NCBI GenBank assembly: GCA_913058395.1
Contig: CAJXQI010000017.1
Span: 52,357 to 116,356, forward strand
Direction of reading: 5' to 3'
Source of the DNA: an uncultured Colwellia sp.
GTDB taxonomy: Bacteria; Pseudomonadota; Gammaproteobacteria; Enterobacterales; Alteromonadaceae
DNA length: 64,000 bases
Part shown: one piece after another, positions 59,207 through 64,000 of the stretch
Layout of the letters: each line of letters starts with the position of its first letter
How positions within the stretch are numbered: the stretch's first letter is position 1
Notes under the pieces: model-generated
What the model was told of the DNA's origin: nothing
The model's database searches: none
The model's input: only the letters and a program-made list of their open reading frames with translations
Translations under genes and position numbers: made by a program

Positions 59207-59254
59207 AGGTTGAGTAATGAGGAACATAGTTAATATGCTCCCCATCATCACGAC

Positions 59255-60016
59255 TTAAATACCATCACCATCGGTATGTAAACCACATTCTCTTTGCATA
59301 CCAGAAAAGCGCGTATCACTTTCATCCATACCAGCAGTTAATGGCCGCGTGCTATGAACATCTCCAACAGATACATAGCCTTCTTCCCATAGTGGGTGGT
59401 AAGGCAAGTTATTCGCAGTTAAGTACTGGTGAACATCTTTATTTGACCAGTCAATAATCGGATGTACTTTAAAACGACCACGTAGAATGCTGACAACAGA
59501 CAAACCTTCACGATGAGTTGATTGCTGACGTCTAACACCAGAAAACCAAGTACCTGCTTGTAACTCACTTAAGCCTCGCTCTAATGGCTCAACCTTATTA
59601 CGTCGATTATAGGCTTTTAATGACGTTTCATCAGTTGCCCATTCTTCTCCGTACTTCGCTTGTTGCCATGCCGCACTTTCTTTCGCACTGAACACTTGTA
59701 AATTTAGGTTCAAACGATCAGTTAGCTGCTCAATAAACTGATAAGTTTCAGGAAATAAATGCCCAGTGTCGGTAATTAACACTGGAATATTGGCATCTAT
59801 TTTTGTCAGCATGTGCAGCATTACTGCAGATTGAATACCAAAGCTAGATGACAAAACAAACTGCGAAGGTAAATTTTCCATTGCCCATTCAACACGCTGA
59901 GTCGCTGTCTGCTTTTCTAACAACTCATTCCATTGCTTTAGCCAAGGCTCAGGCAATGATGCAGGAAATTTATTATTGATCACAGGCGTTGTGCTCGCTT
60001 TAATAATATTAGTCAT
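59255..60016 (-). CDS. cysH: Phosphoadenosine phosphosulfate reductase
   Basis: Reduces PAPS to sulfite using thioredoxin. The 253 aa product has the PP-loop-like [29 protein letters not shown] and [14 protein letters not shown]. The C-terminal catalytic cysteine lies in RECGLH. Only one cysteine pair region is present and no four-cysteine iron-sulfur motif, which supports PAPS rather than APS specificity. It overlaps cysI by 8 bp, completing the cysJIH operon. Confidence 0.96.
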   Translation of the reverse strand: MTNIIKASTTPVINNKFPASLPEPWLKQWNELLEKQTATQRVEWAMENLPSQFVLSSSFGIQSAVMLHMLTKIDANIPVLITDTGHLFPETYQFIEQLTDRLNLNLQVFSAKESAAWQQAKYGEEWATDETSLKAYNRRNKVEPLERGLSELQAGTWFSGVRRQQSTHREGLSVVSILRGRFKVHPIIDWSNKDVHQYLTANNLPYHPLWEEGYVSVGDVHSTRPLTAGMDESDTRFSGMQRECGLHTDGDGI

Positions 60017-61751
60017 GAAAATCTCGCTTACTCACTTTTACTTCTCTAATAATGCCAACACGAATAGCAAAGTCGCCAAATGCTTCACCGCTGTTACGTT
60101 CTGAGGCCCAACGTGCAACAAGGCTATCAATTTCTTGCAAAATATCTGCTTCATTGAGGTTTTCTTTATACATTTTAGGTACGCGAGTACCAGCAGTATT
60201 ACCACCTAAATGCATGTTGTATTTGCTCGGGCCTTTACCAACTAAGCCTATTTCAGCTAGCATGGCGCGACCGCAACCATTAGGACAACCCGTAACACGT
60301 AAAATAATACTTTCATTCGCTACATCGTGCTTTGCAAGAATGGCTTCAACGTCGGTGACTAAACCCGGTAAATACCTTTCCGCTTCAGCCATCGCTAACG
60401 GACAAGTAGGAAATGCTACACAAGCCATTGAGTTTTTACGCTGTACAGAAACGTTGTCAGCCATCAAGCCATGGGCACGAGCAATCTTTTCAATATCTGC
60501 TTTATCTTCGCTTGCAATACCCGCAATGATGATATTTTGGTTTGCTGTCATACGAAAATCACCTTTGTGAACTTTCGCAATCTCAGCCATACCTGTTTTT
60601 AATGGCGCATTAGGGTTATCTAACAGACGCCCATTTTCAATAAACAATGCTAGATGATGCTTACCATCAAAACCTTCAGTCCAACCAATGCGGTCACCCC
60701 GGCCAGTAAATTCATATGGACGGCTTTCTGAGAATTTAATACCAGCACGTTGCTCTACTTCAGCTTTAAAGGTATCAACACCAACTCTATCAAGCGTATA
60801 TTTAGTTTTCGCATTCTTACGGTTAACACGATTTCCCCAATCACGCTGGGTTGTTACTACCGCAGCAGCAACGTCTAAGGTATTTTCTAAGGCAACAAAA
60901 CCAAAGTCATCTGCTTTACGTGGGTAGGTTGATTTATCGCCATGTGTCATAGCTAAACCACCACCAACTAACACGTTAAAACCAATCAGCTTGCCATTGT
61001 CAGCAATGGCAATAAAGTTCAGGTCATTGGCGTGAACATCAACATCGTTTTGTGGAGGAATAACAACTGTAGTTTTAAATTTACGTGGTAAATAATTAGG
61101 CCCTAAAATAGGCTCTACTTCACCTGTTTCTGTACCACCTTCAATTTTTTCACCATCTAACCAAATTTCAGCATAAGCACGGGTTTTCGGTAATAGATGC
61201 TCACTAATTTTCTTCGCCCACTCATAAGCTTCTTGATGAAGTTCAGATTCAACAGGGTTAGTGGTACAAAGAACATTACGGTTAACGTCACCAGCGGTAG
61301 CAATTGAATCTATACCGTACTCATTTAGCGTTTGGTGCATTAGCTTAATATTCGGTTTTAAAACACCATGAAACTGAAATGTTTGACGAGTCGTTATGCG
61401 AATACTGCCGTAACTGGTTTTTTCACGAGAAAATTTATCGATCGCTAACCATTGCGTTGGTGTGATAATACCGCCGGGCATACGAGCACGTAACATCACG
61501 TTATGCAATGGCTCAAGCTTTTGCTTAGTACGCTCATTACGAATATCACGATCATCCTGCTGATACATGCCATGGGTTCTTATCAACTGAAAATTATCAG
61601 CAGTAAAACCACCTGTAACATTGTCTTTTAAATCTTCTACAATAGTGCCACGTAAGTAATTACTTTCTGCTTTTAGTCTTTCGTTATCAGCATGTTTACC
61701 TTCAACGATTAACGGGCCATTGGCTTGATTTTCTTTTGTTAAGTCAGTCAT
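60009..61751 (-). CDS. cysI: Sulfite reductase (NADPH) hemoprotein beta-component
   Basis: Six-electron reduction of sulfite to sulfide. The 580 aa product contains the four cysteine ligands of the 4Fe-4S/sirohaem centre in [15 protein letters not shown] and [13 protein letters not shown]. Conserved arginines/lysines for sirohaem are in [17 protein letters not shown] and [11 protein letters not shown]. Length matches E. coli. Its start codon shares one base with the cysJ stop codon. Confidence 0.97.
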   Translation of the reverse strand: MTDLTKENQANGPLIVEGKHADNERLKAESNYLRGTIVEDLKDNVTGGFTADNFQLIRTHGMYQQDDRDIRNERTKQKLEPLHNVMLRARMPGGIITPTQWLAIDKFSREKTSYGSIRITTRQTFQFHGVLKPNIKLMHQTLNEYGIDSIATAGDVNRNVLCTTNPVESELHQEAYEWAKKISEHLLPKTRAYAEIWLDGEKIEGGTETGEVEPILGPNYLPRKFKTTVVIPPQNDVDVHANDLNFIAIADNGKLIGFNVLVGGGLAMTHGDKSTYPRKADDFGFVALENTLDVAAAVVTTQRDWGNRVNRKNAKTKYTLDRVGVDTFKAEVEQRAGIKFSESRPYEFTGRGDRIGWTEGFDGKHHLALFIENGRLLDNPNAPLKTGMAEIAKVHKGDFRMTANQNIIIAGIASEDKADIEKIARAHGLMADNVSVQRKNSMACVAFPTCPLAMAEAERYLPGLVTDVEAILAKHDVANESIILRVTGCPNGCGRAMLAEIGLVGKGPSKYNMHLGGNTAGTRVPKMYKENLNEADILQEIDSLVARWASERNSGEAFGDFAIRVGIIREVKVSKRDFHD

Positions 61752-63562
61752 TAGTATACATCCTTCTGATAACGCTTAGCGTTACGTAAATCTTTTAAAT
61801 AGGTAGTTGCTTGTTCTTGAGATAGTTGGCCCTGCTCAGAAATAATTTCTAGTAACGCCGACTCAACATCTTTTGCCATTCGGCTCATATCACCACAAAC
61901 ATAAATATGTGCGCCACGCTCTAACCAGGAAAATACTTCACTGGCATTTTCTTTTAAACGGTCTTGCACATATATTTTTTCAGCTTGGTCGCGAGAAAAT
62001 GCTAAATCAATTTTGTTTAACAACCCTGATTTAAGATAATTTTGCCATTCAACTTGATAAAGAAAGTCTTGAGTAAAGGTTTGGTCACCAAAAAACAACC
62101 AGTTATCACCGCTTGCATCCGTTGCTTCACGCTCTTGCATAAATGCACGAAATGGCGCGACACCAGTACCAGGACCAATCATTATCACTGGAGTTTCATG
62201 GTCAGCAGGTAAACGAAAGTTATCATTGTGTTCAATAAAAACCTTAACTTCGCCGCCTTCTTCACTGCCGTTAGCTAAAAAACCTGATGCTCCACCTTGG
62301 CGAACTTCATCACCAGCTTGATACTGAACAAGACCTACCGTTAAATGAACTTCCTCTTCAACTTCACTCTGTGCAGATGCTATAGAATATAATCGTGGAG
62401 TGATCTTTCTTAACGCTTCAATAAATGTTTGTGCACTCAGTTTTACTTCATTAGGTAAAGGCTCTGACTTAACAACATCAACAACTTGATGATTGGCAGC
62501 ATATTCTCGTAATGCTGCTTTATCATCTAACAAAGCAAGTAGCTTTTCGCTTTCAACTAACTTAGCCCAAAACTCGACAAAGTTAATTGAGGTTTGTGTG
62601 ATTTCATACTTAGTCTGTAACGCTGTTGCTAATTCAATACTTTCACTGACAACAGACACCATTTCTTGACTATTTAAACCCAACGCAGTGATAAGTTCAT
62701 TTACAAGATTTGATGAGTTTTCAAACCAAACACCTAACGCATCACCTGCTTGATAAGTAATACCTGAATCACCAAGATCGATTTCAACATGGCGTACATC
62801 TTTAGCAGAGTCACGACCCGTTATTTTCTGGCTAAGTAATAGTTCTGCCGTATAAGGCATTTGTTTAGTATATTGCTCTTCTACGCTACTAACATTAGCT
62901 AGTGGCACAACATTGCTAGAAGGTTTATCGACATCAAGTAACTTTTTCGCTTGAGCAATAACATTTACCGACCATGCACCAGCTTCTGCATCATAATCAA
63001 CATCACAATCAACACGTTCGGTAATTCTTTTCGCGCCTAGCTTTTCTAGGAATTGATCAAAGTCTTTTCCTGTTTGGCAGAAAAACTCATAACTTGTATC
63101 GCCTAGTGCCAAAACACTGTAATGCAAGTGGTCAAGTTTAGGCGCTTTTTTAGAGGCTAAAAATTCATGTAGAGCAATGGCATCATCTGGCGCTTCACCT
63201 TCACCATTTGTACTTGCAACAATAAGTAAATGAGTAAGGTTTTTAATTGCTTTAGGTTTAAGTTCACTCATGCTTTTCAATTCAACGTTTAAACCTTCAG
63301 CACTTGCTTTTGCAGCTAAGCTTTTCGCAACACCTTTCGCGTTGCCAGTTTGTGAACCGTATAAGATGGTCAACGTTGCAGCTGCGACACTAGACGTTGT
63401 AGCAGGTAATTCTACACTAGTAACACTTTCAGCCTTTGCAGCTAAATAGCCACTAGCCCACGCTAATTGAAGTGGAGAAAGATCATTGATACTTTGCTTA
63501 AAAGACGCCAATTGATTGGTATCTAACATTGTTTGATTTAAGTTTTGCTTTTCCGGCAACAT
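61751..63562 (-). CDS. cysJ: Sulfite reductase (NADPH) flavoprotein alpha-component
   Basis: Transfers electrons from NADPH through FAD and FMN to CysI. The 603 aa product has a flavodoxin-like FMN domain (about 70-205; [44 protein letters not shown]). An FAD/ferredoxin-reductase part follows with [16 protein letters not shown], and the NADPH site [17 protein letters not shown], ending ..[15 protein letters not shown] 63562 is the first of two possible starts. First gene of cysJIH, downstream of an rRNA operon. Confidence 0.97.
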   Translation of the reverse strand: MLPEKQNLNQTMLDTNQLASFKQSINDLSPLQLAWASGYLAAKAESVTSVELPATTSSVAAATLTILYGSQTGNAKGVAKSLAAKASAEGLNVELKSMSELKPKAIKNLTHLLIVASTNGEGEAPDDAIALHEFLASKKAPKLDHLHYSVLALGDTSYEFFCQTGKDFDQFLEKLGAKRITERVDCDVDYDAEAGAWSVNVIAQAKKLLDVDKPSSNVVPLANVSSVEEQYTKQMPYTAELLLSQKITGRDSAKDVRHVEIDLGDSGITYQAGDALGVWFENSSNLVNELITALGLNSQEMVSVVSESIELATALQTKYEITQTSINFVEFWAKLVESEKLLALLDDKAALREYAANHQVVDVVKSEPLPNEVKLSAQTFIEALRKITPRLYSIASAQSEVEEEVHLTVGLVQYQAGDEVRQGGASGFLANGSEEGGEVKVFIEHNDNFRLPADHETPVIMIGPGTGVAPFRAFMQEREATDASGDNWLFFGDQTFTQDFLYQVEWQNYLKSGLLNKIDLAFSRDQAEKIYVQDRLKENASEVFSWLERGAHIYVCGDMSRMAKDVESALLEIISEQGQLSQEQATTYLKDLRNAKRYQKDVY

Positions 63563-63767
63563 GTCGACTATACGCTCATCTTTAATTAATGAAGCAAGAA
63601 TAGACGGAACAGTAGTAAATGAAAAAGAATAGAAACGGCTTTTTTATTCAAAAATAGAATATAGAAAGGTTATTATCAGGAATTGGCTGTTGGATAACGC
63701 AGTTCTCTGTGTTTATAGCTGAAAGCAGAGATCGCTCGAATAAGGTATTCAGGTGAACTTTGAAACT

Positions 63768-63806
63768 CCAAGCACATCAAAACAGTAACGGTTTTGATGT
63801 GCTTGG
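63768..63806. repeat. Perfect 16-bp inverted repeat between rRNA operon and cysJ
   Basis: ccaagcacatcaaaac / gttttgatgtgcttgg with a 7-nt loop, without a T-run. The adjacent sequence (63829-63862, gagcaattaccgaggatgtctaagaacgacc by blocks) resembles the right part of the 7560-7735 element, so this may be a member of the same repeat family. The remaining bases to cysJ show no identifiable promoter or CysB site. Confidence 0.6.
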
Positions 63807-63881
63807 ATGTAGGTTAGTAGTGTAATGCGAGAGCAATTACCGAGGATGTCTAAGAACGACCTTAATAGAAATCTAAATAGC

Positions 63882-63905
63882 AAAAAAACTCGCAGTTTAA
63901 ACTGC
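63882..63905 (-). terminator. Second (distal) terminator of the rRNA operon
   Basis: Reading the minus strand: gcagt-ttaa-actgc followed by gagttttttt. A short stem with a T-run, behind the main terminator. Confidence 0.6.
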
Positions 63906-63929
63906 TATTTATTTAAACGCCAAACAGCA

Positions 63930-63959
63930 AAAAGCCCGTCACATTAGTAACGGGCTTTT
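63930..63959 (-). terminator. Rho-independent terminator after 5S rRNA
   Basis: aaaagcccgt-(10 nt)-acgggctttt. On the minus strand the stem is followed by a T-run; it lies just past the 5S 3' end. Confidence 0.85.
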
Positions 63960-63967
63960 CTTAATAG

Positions 63968-64000
63968 AAGCCTAGCAATGTCCTACTCTCACATGGGAAC
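63968..64000 (-). rRNA. rrf: 5S ribosomal RNA, 3' end (gene continues beyond window)
   Basis: The reverse complement reads gttcccatgtgagagtag followed by gacattgctaggc, the conserved 3' part of bacterial 5S rRNA (helix IV and the closing helix I strand). The gene, and presumably a 23S-16S operon, extends past the right edge on the minus strand. Confidence 0.9.

Overview
The window is chromosomal DNA of a marine gammaproteobacterium of order Alteromonadales, most likely family Colwelliaceae (Colwellia/Thalassotalea-like). This is inferred from the A+T-rich composition, a sodium-driven PomAB flagellar stator beside xseB-ispA-dxs and thiI (the arrangement known from Vibrio), sodium-coupled transporters (NhaC-type, NSS-type), an Oar-like TonB-dependent receptor, a split B12-dependent ribonucleotide reductase and the enterobacterial-type tyr, rib and cys clusters. 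No phage, insertion sequence, CRISPR array or plasmid gene was seen; nearly everything is core genome.

Layout: 1-5 kb holds the end of a chemoreceptor, the class II ribonucleotide reductase pair nrdJa-nrdJb behind two NrdR boxes, and a CXXS thioredoxin-like lipoprotein. 5-10 kb holds the aroF-tyrA operon with a TyrR box, and acs. 10-12.4 kb is the rpsP-rimM-trmD-rplS operon. 12.5-18.6 kb has an EamA exporter, ffh, a metal-efflux-type permease, ypjD and a CNNM/CorC protein. 18.7-20.6 kb is gene-poor: a cluster of DnaA boxes resembling oriC, a lytic-transglycosylase lipoprotein, and two plus-strand terminators without an upstream ORF (small RNA candidates). 20.6-28.4 kb carries gshA, an NhaC antiporter, a pseudouridine synthase, an NSS symporter, yajQ, a VanZ protein and a PanE-type reductase. 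28.4-40.5 kb carries thiI, pomAB, xseB-ispA-dxs and glyA-nrdR-ribD-ribE-ribBA. 40.7-45.5 kb is a five-gene unit: secreted hydrolase, ABC exporter, ECF sigma factor and membrane protein. 45.7-54.3 kb has a large Oar-like receptor behind a 32-bp palindrome, an EF-hand protein, eptA-dgkA divergent from a two-component system, and a MazG-like protein. 54.4-59.2 kb has an MFS transporter, a REC/degenerate GGDEF/EAL phosphodiesterase and a TIGR03899 protein. 59.2-63.6 kb is cysJIH, downstream of an rRNA operon whose 5S end enters at the right edge.

Regulatory links inside the window: NrdR is encoded at 38.6-39.0 kb and its probable operator lies in front of nrdJ at 1.3 kb. A family of related intergenic repeats recurs at about 7.6, 30.1, 35.5 and possibly 63.8 kb; one copy sits between dxs and ribBA, where enterobacteria carry ribH-nusB-thiL-pgpA.

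The most unusual items are the oriC-like DnaA-box cluster far from any dnaA neighbourhood, the small RNA candidate near 20.23-20.33 kb, the sigma/ABC/hydrolase unit, and the 32-bp palindrome before the receptor. None is proved by sequence alone.
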